Shown here: one piece after another, positions 34,901 to 51,690 of the stretch
Position numbering within the stretch: the stretch's first letter is position 1
Layout of the letters: each line of letters begins with the position of its first letter
From: Spongilla lacustris
Taxonomy: Eukaryota; Porifera; Demospongiae; Spongillida; Spongillidae
Length of the DNA: 64,000 bases
Assembly (NCBI GenBank): GCA_949361645.1
Contig: OX442423.1
Span: 5,741,505 to 5,805,504 of the forward strand
Direction: 5' to 3'
Notes under the pieces: generated by a model
The model's database searches: none
What the model saw: only the letters and a program-made list of their open reading frames with translations
Told to the model about the DNA's origin: nothing
Translations under genes and position numbers: made by a program

Positions 34901-37900
34901 AGAGACCCTTCCCTTGCAGACAGATAGACAGAACCCTCTCTGAGTGAGACAGAAATAGCATTCTGTTTCTGTCAGATAGAGAGACACCTCTCTCTGTGTC
35001 AGGCAGAGATCATCCTACTCTTCCAGTCAGGTAGAGAGACCCTACTCTTCCAGTAAGGTACAGAGACCCCTCTCTTCCAGTCAGGTAGAGAGACCCTTCT
35101 CTTCCTGTCAGGTAGAGAGACCCCTCTCGTCCAGTCAGGTTGAGAGACCCCTCTCTTCCAGTCAGGTAGAGAGACCCCTCTCTTCCAGTTAGGTAGAGAT
35201 ATCCCTCTCTGAGTGAGACAGAAATTCTCTTTCTGTCAAATAGAGAGACACCTCTCTGTGTCAGGCAGAGATCATCCTTCAGTTCCAGTCGGGTAGAGGG
35301 ACCCCACTCTTCCAGTAAGGTACAGAGACCCCTCTCTTCCAGTCAGGTAGAGAGACCCTACTCTTCCAGTAAGGTACAGAGACCCCTCTCTTCCAGTCAG
35401 GTAGAGAGACCCTTCTCTTCCTGTCAGGTAGAGAGACCCCTCTCGTCCAGTCAGGTTGAGAGACCCCTCTCTTCCAGTCAGGTAGAGAGACCCCTCTCTT
35501 CCAGTTAGGTAGAGATATCCCTCTCTGAGTGAGACAGAAATTCTCTTTCTGTCAAATAGAGAGACACCTCTCTGTGTCAGGCAGAGATCATCCTTCAGTT
35601 CCAGTCGGGTAGAGGGACCCCACTCTTCCAGTAAGGTACAGAGACCCCTCTCTTTCAGTCAGGTAGAGAGACCATTCTCTTCCAGCCACGTAGAGAGACC
35701 CCTCTATTCAAGTAAGGTAGAGAGACCCCTGCCTTCCAGTAACTTAAAGGTAGAGAGACCCCTCTCTTCCAGTCAGGTAGAGAGACCCTTCTTGTCCAGT
35801 AAGGTAAAGAGACCTCTCTTTTCCAGTCAGGTAGAAAGACCCCTCTATTACAGTCAGGTAGAGAAACTCCTCTCTTTCAGTCAGGTAGAGAGACCCCTCT
35901 CATTCAGTCAGGTAGAGAGACCCTTCTCTTCTAGTAAGGTCGAGAGACACTTCTCTTCCAGTCAGGTAGAGAGACCCCTTACTTCCAGTAAGGTAGAGAG
36001 ACCCTTCTCGTCCAGTAAGGTAGAGAGACCCTTCTCTTCCAGTCTGGTAGAGAGACCCCTCTCTTCCAGTAAGGTACAGAGACCGTTTCCTTCCAATCAG
36101 GTAGAGAGACCCCTCTCTTGCAGTCAGGTAGAGAGACCCCTCTCTGTGTGAGACAGAAAGATCATTCTCTTTCTGTCAGATAGAGACCCCTCTCTCTGTG
36201 TCAGGCAGAGATCACCTTTCAGTTCCAGTCAGGTAGAGAGACCCCTGTTTCTGAGTGAGACAGAGACCATTCTCTTCCAATTAGGTAAAGAGACCTTCCT
36301 CTCCAAGTGAAATGGAGAGACCCCTCCCTTCCAGAGACCCCTCTCTGAGTGACACAGAAAAAGCATTTTCTTTCTGTCAAATAAAGAGACCCCTCAGGCA
36401 GAGATCATCCTTCAGTTCCAGTCAAGTAGAGAGACTCCTCTCTTCCAGTCAGGTAGAGATACCCTTCTCTTCCAGACAGATATAGACATCAGTGAGACAG
36501 AAAAAGGATTCTCTTTCTGTCAAATCGAGAGACCCCTCTCTCTGTGTCAGGCAGAGATCATCTTTCAGTTCCAGTCAGGTACAGAGACCCCATTCTTCCA
36601 GTCAGGTACAGAGACCCCTCTCTTCCAGTCAGGTAGAGAGATCCACCTTTTCCAGTCAGGTAGAGAAACTATTATCTCCAAGTGAGATGGAGAGACCATC
36701 ACTTCTAGTCAGGTAGAGAAACCGACCTGTCTGTACCAGGGCAGCAGATAGACTCCTCTGTGTGAGTGACACAGAGAGATCCCTCACTTCCAGTCAGGTA
36801 GAGAGACCCCTCTCTGAGTGAGACAGAAAGATCATTCTCTTTCTGTCAGACAGAGAGACCTCTCTCTCTGTGTCAGGCAGAGATCACCTTTCAGGTAGAG
36901 AGACCCCCGTCTCTGAGTGAGACAGAGAGACCATTCTCTTCCAGTCAGGGAAAGAGATCTTCCTCTCCAAATGAAATGGAGAGACCCCTCTCTTCGAGTC
37001 AGGTAGAGAGACTCCTCTCTGAGTGAGACAGAAAAAGCATATTCTTTCAGTCAAATTAAGAGACCTCTCAGGCAGAGATCCAGTCAGGTAGAGAGACCCC
37101 ACTCTTCCAGTCAGGTAGAGAGACCCCTCTCTTCCAGTCAGGTAAAGAGACCCCTCTCTTCCAGTCAGGTAGAGAGACTCCTCTCTTCCAGTCAGGTAGA
37201 GAGATCGCTCATGTCCAGTCAGATAGAGAGAACCCTTTCTATCAGTCAGGTAGAGAGACACCTCTTTTCCAGTCAGGTAGAGAGACCCCCCTCTTCCAGT
37301 CAGGTAGAGAGACCACTCTCTCTTCCAGTCAGGTAGAGAGATCCCTCTCCATCAGTCAGGTAGCAAGACCTCTCTCTTAGTGCGACAGAAAGATCATTCT
37401 TTTTCTGTCGGATAGTGAGATCCCTCTTACTGTGTCATGCAGAGATCACCTTTCAGTTCCAGTCAGGAAGCGAGACCCCCCCCGTCTCTGAGTGAGACAG
37501 AGAGACCTTTCTCTTCCAGTCAGGTAAAGAGACCCCTCTCTGAGTGAGACAAAAAAAGCATTTTCTTTCTGTCAAATGGAGAGAACCCTCAGGCCGAGAT
37601 CATCCTTCAGTTCCAGTCAGGTAGAGAGACTCAGGTACAGAGACACCTCTCTTCCAGTCAGGTAGAGAGACCCCTCTCTGAGTGAGACAGAAAAAGCATT
37701 CTCTCTGTCAAATAGAGAGACCCCTCTCTGTGTGTCAGGCAGAGATCATCCTTCAGTTCCAGTCAGGTAGAGAGGCTCCTCTCTTCCAGTCAGGTAGAGA
37801 GACCCTTCTCTTCCAGACAGATAGACAGAACCCTATCTGAGTGAGAAAGAAAGAGCATTCTCTTTCTGTCAGATAGAGAGAACCCTCTCTGACTGAGACA

Positions 37901-39124
37901 GAAAATGCATTCTCTTTCTGTCAGATAGAGAGACCCTTCTCTCTGTGTCAGGCAGAGATCATCCTTCAGTTCCAGTCAGGTAGAGACCTCATACTTCCAG
38001 TCAGGTACAGAGACCCCTCTCTTCCGGTCAGGTAGAGAGACCTTACTCTTCCAGTCAAGTAGAGAGATCCTTCTTTTTCAGTCAGGTACAGAGACCCCTG
38101 TCTCAGAGAGACCCTTCTCTTCCAGTCAGGTAGAGAGACCCGTGTCTTCAAGTCAGGTAGAGTGACTTTTATCTCCAAGTGAGACAGAGAAACCATCCCT
38201 TCCAGTCAGGTAGAGAGACCCCTCTCTGAGTGAGACAGAAAGATCATTCTCTTTCTGTCAAACAGAGAGACCCCTCTCTCTGTGTCAGGCAGAGTTCACC
38301 TTTCAGTTCCAGTCAGGTAGAGAGACCCCCGTCTCTGAGTGAGACAGAGAGACCCCTCCCTTCCAGTCAAGTAGAGAGACCCCTCTCTGAGTGAGACAGA
38401 AAAAGGATTTACTGTCTGTCATATTAAGAGACCCCTCAGGCAGAGATCATCCTTCAGTTCCAGTCAGGTAGAGAGACTCCTCTCTTCCAGTCAGGTAGAG
38501 AGACCTTCTCTTCCAGACAGATTGACAGAACCCTCTCTGAGTGAGACAGATCTCTTTCTGTCAGATAGAGAGATCCCTCTCTCTGTGTCAGGCAGAGATA
38601 ATCCTTCAGTTCCAGTCAGGTAGAGAGAGCCCTATAACTTCCAGTCAGGTAGAGAGACCCCTCTCTTCCTGTCAGGTACAGAGACCCCTCTCTGAGTGAG
38701 ACATAAAAAAGCATTCTCTCTCTGTCAAATAGAGAGACCCCTCTCTGTGTGTCAGGCAGAGTTCATCCTTCAGTTCCAGTCAGGTAGAGAAACTCCTCTC
38801 TTCCAGTCAGGTAGAGAGACTCCTCTCTTCCAGTCAGGTAGAGAGACCCCTGCCTTCCAGTCAGGTAGAGAGACCCCTGCCTTCCAGTCAGGTAGAGAGA
38901 CCCCTGCCTTCCAGTCAGGTAGAGAGACCCCTGCCTTCCAGTCAGGTAGAGAGACCCCTGCCTTCCAGTCAGGTAGAGAGACCCCTGCCTTCCAGTCAGG
39001 TAGAGAGACCCCTCTTTTGAAGGCAGGTAGAGAGACCCCTGCCTTTCAGTCAGGTAGAGAGACGCCTCTCTTCCAGTCGGGTAGATAGACCTTTTCTCCA
39101 AGTGAGACGGAGAGACCCCGACCT
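31976..39124 (-). repeat. Right array of the 27-bp repeat (inverted)
   Basis: The same minisatellite as 24,346-30,735 in opposite orientation. The plus strand reads CAGGTAGAGAGACCCCTCTC and TTCCAGT per unit. The stretch 38,830-39,010 holds seven almost identical units, the most homogeneous part. A duplicated block of about 300 bases is visible at 35,030-35,330 and 35,330-35,640. A short local inversion occurs near 33,050-33,190. Confidence 0.9.
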
Positions 39125-40490
39125 TCCAGTCCAGGTGGAGGCAGAGTGACTACGTATACAGCAGGTATAGCCTGTCGAGGCTAGCACGCACGTACACGAA
39201 CCTTAGTTAGTGTGGTAGGACATTGCAGAGCAAGCTGCTCCAGTTGTTTTTGGGTTCGTACAAGTGTCCTGCTCGTAGCGACCCTGCTTTCTACGAATTC
39301 TGTCTGTAACATGAAGGAATTATTTCTGAACCCATACTTACCTATGCGCGTGCATATGTACGTACGTACTCTAGCGTCTTTGATGAAGCACGTTCTGGAC
39401 CACGCGGCTGCATGCACTAGTGTAGCTGCAGCTCTGTACCAAGCTGCCTTGTTGCTTAAGTTCACCTCCCGCCTTTGTGCGCAGGTAGGCCTATTTGAAA
39501 TGACGTTCGAATTGAAATGGTGCACACCTAGTACGGTTTGTTATTAAAACCAGTACAGCTAGCTAACTGCTGTGAAACGAACGACGCGGTATGGTACGAT
39601 TTGCGTCCAATAAAGATTCTCTGGTTTTTTTTTTTTTATGAACAACTCAGTGAAGCATAGGCTCGTTAGCCACGGCTTGGGGATTTTTGATAACACTGGA
39701 TTTTACAATATTTGCCCATGCATCTGATGGGTCACATTTGCGCAGGCGAATGAAAAGTGCGCGCAATGATGTTGAAGAGAAGCATAGTTTAGGAGGGTGG
39801 GGCTGTGTTGTGCACAGCGGCAATGTATCACGTGAATGTGATAATTTCAATTGTGTTCACGTGAGACATCTCGTACGCAGACCTAAACATTCATGTTCCA
39901 CTTTCGTTCAATAATTCCGCGCATGCGTAAGCGCTGCCAAACTTGGACAGTTTGTATCTTTGTTTCCAGTGGAGGAGAAAATACAAAAGTTAGTTTCACA
40001 ATTAGAGTACGGCTTCCTCTACAGGTCTGATAATTTAAAGTTAGCTTTTAACAATGTCAATTAACAGAAACTAATCAACTCCGTTTTAAACGTTTGGCTT
40101 CGTTAGTCACCACGCAAGATGGTAAGCTGTTCATTGGCACGATTATTGGATGCTTCTTTGCATAGATTCACCGTGATATTGGTGATTAATTTGCAATAGC
40201 TTGACTTTCAGCAGGGGTTTCCCCACAAAAACCACATATAAGATAGATCACGTGATAAGTAATTTTAATAGTTATAAAAATTAATTTTTACACACTTCCT
40301 GGGTGGTACTGAATGTTGATCATAGCATTGGCATGTTTTTAATAAACCGATAACTAACTTTTAATAACTACACATTCATAACTTAAGCTAATGATTGGCA
40401 TGATTTTTGGTTTAAACAGCATAATTTTACCATGTTCAGTTCTGGAGTTATGCCAATTCAAAGATTTTGCGCGACTTTTGGATCACCCTG
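39125..40490 (-). repeat. Right single-copy arm of the 17.5-kb element
   Basis: Inverted copy of 22,983-24,345, differing by scattered substitutions and small indels, for example the poly-T run at 39,626 and CAGCTAGCTAA near 39,555. No gene recognised. Confidence 0.8.
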
Positions 40491-41806
40491 TATAAAGGCG
40501 CGATTCGAGCGGGAAACGTGTACTTACTTTGCACAGCTGTTTCTCCGTAACGGATGGCATGAAAATTAACGAACAGAACAAATCAATAGGTATAGGACCT
40601 GTCTACCTACAAACCGAATTTGAAGCGATTTGATTACTCCTACCGAAAGTTATGGTGGGTTTGAACCCGGTGGGGTATCGGACGTTGCAATACTGACACG
40701 GAGTAAGTGCAAGACCCCCAAAATGTAGTTTAGCATAGGGAAATGGTGTAGTATGAAGTACTGAAAATAGGAAGTCAAGAGCTCAAACCGTTTGGAAGAT
40801 ATAGCGCTTTGAATTGGATGGTATATATATAAAATCACAAGCATCAAAATCGCATAGAATGTTATATAATTATATGGGAAAGTTTACGAGAAAAGGTGTA
40901 TTATAAAAAAGTATAATAAAAATGCATTACGTTTGATTTGCTATAACTTCCGAACAGTTAACGCTATCAACTTCCTATTTTCAACACTTCATACTGCTCC
41001 ATTTCTCTACGGTAAAATAAATTTTGGAGTCTTGCACTTGCTCCGTGTCAGTATTGCAACGTTCGATACCCCACTGGGTTCAAACCCGCCATAACTTTCG
41101 GTAGGAGTAATCAATTCGCTTCAAATTCGGTTTGTAGGTAGAGAGGTTCTATACCTATCGATTTGTTCTGTTCGTTAATTTTTATGCCATCCGTTACGGA
41201 GATACAGTTGAACAAACTACGTGCACGTTTTCCCGCTTGATTCGCGCCAATGTTATAATCCCCGCCTCCCCATACATTGAGCGGAACGCAATTTGCCCAA
41301 AACATTGGCGCGAATCGAGCGCGAAAATGGGCACGTAGTTTGTTCAACTGTAACTCCGTAATGGATGGCATAAAAATCAACGAACAGAACAAATCGATAG
41401 GTATAGGACCTCTCTACCTACAAGCCGAATTTGAAGCGAATTCATTACTCCTACCGAAAGTTATGCCGGGTTTGAACCCAGTGGGGTATCGAACGTTGCA
41501 ATACTGACACGGAGCAAGTGCAAGACTCCAAAATGTATTCTACCATAGAGAATAGGTGCAGTATAAAGTGTTGAAAATAGGAAGGTGATAGCGTTAACTG
41601 TTCGGAAGTTTCTCGTAAACTTTTCCATATATATATATGTGGAAGGTATAGGGTATTGTATTTCAGGTCCAAGGAGATAATCTTCCTCATTTTTGCACCT
41701 CCAAGGTAAATTGAGTGCCACTACCAATATGCTGAACACATTTATTCATTTATATTACAGCTAGTTTTCTATTTGTATTAGCTGATTTGTTGTTTGATGG
41801 CAATAT
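40491..41806 (-). repeat. Right outer arm of the host foldback
   Basis: 40,496-40,850 and 41,640-41,806 pair with the left outer arm. Between them lies an extra palindrome (about 40,905-41,262 against 41,310-41,620) made of two more copies of the 280-base module. The module therefore occurs four times in all. The left arm lacks this extra piece, so the arms are no longer equal. Confidence 0.7.
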
Positions 41807-42310
41807 GGTTAGAGATGTTATTGGCAACTTAGCATCAGTTGTTTTCAAGGAAGTTGTAAAAGAACCAGTCGTGCAAGAGGCAAATGATGCTGGAGGTGTA
41901 CCCTCCCTAATTGCCGATGTGAGTATCAGAGGAGTATGGCAGCCCTAGACCGTGGCATTGTTTGATGTACGTGTTACAGACACTGATGCCCCGTCCCATT
42001 CATAGCAAGTTGTTTCTGCCATTCTCTCTTCAGCTGAGGAAGAAAAGAAAAAGAAACATTCCGAAGCAGCAGCTCTTCGCCGAGCCTCATTCACACCCCT
42101 TGTTGTGCCAGTTGATGGAGTCCTGGGTGCAAGAAGCAAACTTTTTTGTCAAACATCTTGCTCAGAAACAAGTGGGAAAAGTCAAACAGTGAGGTATTGG
42201 GATGGATGAGAGCACGACTGTCTTTTGCAATCCTCAGAGCAACAAACCTTTGTCTGAGGGGCTCCCGCACCAAATGGAGTGCATTTGGAATGGATGATGG
42301 AGCAGGGTTG
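41805..42310 (+). pseudogene. Fragment of a retroelement polyprotein C-terminus
   Basis: Translated pieces in successive frames match the C-terminal part of a reverse-transcriptase polyprotein common in cnidarian and sponge genomes, as I recall it. They include LASVVFKEVVKEPVVQEA, a DVRVTDTDAPSHS segment, a K-rich segment, FTPLVVPVDGVLG, and RLSFAILRATNLCLRGSR. Two in-frame stops (41,946 and about 42,005) and at least two frameshifts show it is dead. Only the 3' part is present; it starts at the edge of the host foldback. Assignment to a specific retroelement clade is not possible from this. Confidence 0.6.
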
Positions 42311-42987
42311 CCCAGTATCATTGTATTGCTCTATATGTATCTTATAGTGCACTTGTGTATGTCTTATTATAATGATGTACACGTTCGTTTGATGATACCT
42401 GAAGCACTATTTGCCAAGTTTGTTGTTGCATGCATGCATTATTATTTGAGCTTGCACTGTTCAATCTGTAGAAAAACAATCTTATGAGTGGGAGTTGTAT
42501 ATCAAGTTGAACGTTTCCATTTCATAATCAAGCAGTACTCTTTTCTTGTTCGGGAATATTTCAGTGGAGCACAAAAAGGAAGGAACAACCACTGATGCAT
42601 GATTACAAATTCAATTCAATGTATTTGTAGTTCTGAGTCTCCGTGACAGGCATATCGATTTTCAACATCATGTCATGTTGTTTGACATTTTGCGGAATAA
42701 ACTTGTAGTGATCTAAAGTATGTCTTTTTCCACTTTCCAAAACAATTGCGCATGCAGCAAAACAAAGCTTATGAAGAAATACATGTACATGTATATACAC
42801 ATGTACATGCATATGTATGGCCTTATTTTAGTACTTTGAATTCCTTTGCATAAAATTACACATTATTTAGTCCAGTAGGATCGAGGCAAATGATACAGCT
42901 CTTTGGTAGTACACGTAAATAAATACGATATGGTTATTGGTTAGTTACAAGTGTTCAATGGAGATGGTATAAGTTCTTTAGTACGCT
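42311..42987. other. 3' flank of the collagen gene
   Basis: Contains the presumed 3' UTR of the minus-strand collagen gene. No canonical poly(A) hexamer is evident on the minus strand. ACATGTACATGT motifs occur at 42,780-42,810. Confidence 0.4.
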
Positions 42988-49831
<6,844 letters not shown>

Positions 49832-49892
49832 CTGGGAACCAGCAGACCATTAGGTGAGATCACAAGATTGGCATTATTCAGCTTAAAACATG

Positions 49893-50664
49893 TGGTCTCC
49901 TCCCCATGTGGCCTCCACACCCTCCTTCTCCCCATGTGGCCTCCACACCCTCCTCCTCCCCATGTGGCCTCCACACCCTCCTCCTCCCCATGTGGCCTCC
50001 ACACCCTCCTCCTCCCCATGTGGCCTCCACACCCTCCTCCTCCCCATGTGGCCTCCATACCCTCCTCCTCCCATGTGGCCTCCACACCCTCCTCCTCCTC
50101 CCCATGTGGCCTCCACACCCTCCTCCTCCCCATGTGGCCTCCACACCCTCCTCCTCCTCCCCATGTGGCCTCCATACCCACTTCCCCATGTGGCCTCCAA
50201 ACCTCCTCCCAATGTGGCCTCCACACCCTCCTCCCAATGTGGCCTCCACACCCTCCTCCTCCCCATGTGGCCTCCACACCCTCCTCCTCCCCATGTGGCC
50301 TCCATACCCTCCTTCTCCTCCCCATGTGGTCTCCATGCCCTCCTCCTCCTCCCCATGTGGCCTCCACACCCTCCTCCCCATGCAGCCTCCACACCCTCCT
50401 CCCATGTGGCCTCCACACCCTCCTCCTCCCCATGTGGCCTCCACACCCTCCTCCTCCCCATGTGGCTCCACACCCTCCTCCCATGTGGCCTCTACACCCT
50501 CCTCCTCCCCATGTGGCCTCCATAACCTCCTCCTCCCCATGTGGTCTCCATGCCCTCCTCCTCCTCCCCATGTGGCCTCCACACCCTCCTCCCCATGCGG
50601 CCTCCACACCCTCCTCCTCCCCATGTGGCCTCCACACCCTCCTCCTCCCTAAGTGGCCTCCACC
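49893..50664. repeat. 25-31-bp minisatellite upstream of the last visible collagen exon
   Basis: About 27 copies of a unit with CCCCATGTGGCCTCCACACC plus a variable number of CTC triplets. It gives long open frames in five or six frames, all spurious. It lies between collagen exon 49805-49831 and the LTR retrotransposon, where further collagen exons would be expected but none is found. Confidence 0.95.
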
Positions 50665-50800
50665 CCCCAGATGTTACCTGCCTACTAGCAAACGGTCTCC
50701 AAGGTTTTCCGATTTTTGATATTGGCACGATAAATCACAGTTACATATATTGCCATATAACTGCTTATGCCAACCGCTTAATCAAGCGCCGTTAGTAAGT

Positions 50801-50955
50801 TGTAGTTGTAATAGTTAATTGGACATCATCACATGAGATTATCTAGTGATCAGTGAACTATAGGCTAGGTGCGTGCTTTGTAAGTACTAACAGTTGTGTA
50901 TCTATTGCAATCGGTCTAGTGTTCAACCCATTGTCATCGTATTGTCAATGTTACA
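50801..50955 (+). repeat. 5' LTR (155 bp)
   Basis: Starts TGTAGTTGTAATAG and ends AATGTTACA, giving the usual TG...CA ends. It is unusually short. Confidence 0.9.
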
Positions 50956-50970
50956 TGGTGTCAGAAGTGT
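50956..50970 (+). promoter_or_regulatory. Primer binding site
   Basis: TGGTGTCAGAAGTGT immediately follows the 5' LTR, the position and TGG start expected for a tRNA primer site. The priming tRNA was not determined. Confidence 0.7.
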
Positions 50971-50979
50971 CTGTCCACA

Positions 50980-51690
50980 ATGGAGCAATTGAAACCACCG
51001 GCCAAAATGGATTTTACAACTACTGATAGCGTGTCTTCAAAGGCAGAAAAATGGAGGCGCTGGAGACAAACGATGGAACTCTGCTTAAACTTGAGTATAC
51101 CTGACAAACCAGAGAAGGAAAAGTGCAGTATATTCCTTATCTCATTGGACAGACTGGAAGAGACATTCACAGCACAATGACCCTAGCTGACGAAGAAAAA
51201 GACAAAATCGGAGTACTGTTCAAAAAGATTGAGGAACACTGCCTTGCACAGCAAAATGTAACCATGGAAAGACGAAGCTACTTGCAGCCAGTTGTAAGAT
51301 TCGTGAGCTCATGAACGACATGATCAAGGATCGTATTGTGTGCAGAATTAGCTCAGAACATGTCAAAGAGAGGCTATTGAGAGAGACCAACCTTACGCTG
51401 GAGAAAGCTATAGGTATAAGTCAAGTGGATGAAGAGTCAAAGAAGCAAGTGAAAATTCTGAAGGATGAAACTACCACAGTGGAATCAACAATGGCAATCA
51501 TGAAAGTCAAAGAAGAGCAGAACAACCGAAAATGTCACAGAGGGGAAGAAACAGTAAGAGAGCAACACAGATGCAAGAAATGCGGCACTATACACAAATG
51601 GGATGAGTGCATTGCGTTTGGCAAAATGTGGCAAACTAGGTCATTTTGCCAATTGCTGCAGGGCACCAAGAAAAGTGGAGGCAATTACTA
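50980..51690 (+). pseudogene. gag region of the gypsy element
   Basis: Starts at ATG 50,980 and is split over three frames. A capsid-like segment (ending DRIVC...VKERLLRE) and a CCHC-type zinc knuckle region (CKKCG...HKWDEC, then CGKLGHFANCC in another frame) are visible. There are frameshifts near 51,125 and 51,620 and an apparent internal deletion near 51,290. Confidence 0.75.

Larger units (their letters stand above)
22983..40490. mobile_element. 17.5-kb palindromic element with mariner-like TIRs at a TA site
   Basis: The ends CAGGGTGATCCAAAAGTC and its exact complement are flanked by TA on both sides (22,981-22,982 and 40,491-40,492), as for Tc1/mariner elements. Arms of about 1.36 kb of single-copy sequence are inverted copies with few differences. 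Inside each arm is an array of several kb of a 27-bp repeat, and a 1.2-kb unpaired centre separates the two arrays. Removing the element rejoins GAATGGAAGC...ACATA to TAAAGGCGCG, which matches the opposite host arm near 13,285. No transposase is visible, so it is non-autonomous. Confidence 0.85.
12703..41806. mobile_element. Host foldback element, interrupted by two later insertions
   Basis: The left end (12,703, ATATTGCCATCAAAC) is the inverted copy of the right end (41,806, GTTTGATGGCAATAT). Pairing can be followed inward through 12,780-12,835 / 41,665-41,725 and 12,940-13,285 / 40,496-40,850, and on through 13,285-13,322 / 22,934-22,968. If 22,127-22,933 and 22,983-40,490 are removed together with their target duplications, the arms join into one continuous palindrome of about 10.8 kb whose centre is 13,323-22,126. 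No transposase is visible, so it is non-autonomous. I see no clear outer target duplication. Confidence 0.75.

Noticed and set aside
24286..39101. Many ORFs with SLYLTGREG, VSLPDWKRG or QVERPLSSS repeats
   Set aside because: A 27-bp repeat gives 9-residue periods in several frames on both strands; no frame is favoured and starts and stops are random.
24346..39124. CRISPR-like array
   Set aside because: Repeat units are directly adjacent and diverged, there are no unique spacers of fixed length, and the genome is animal.
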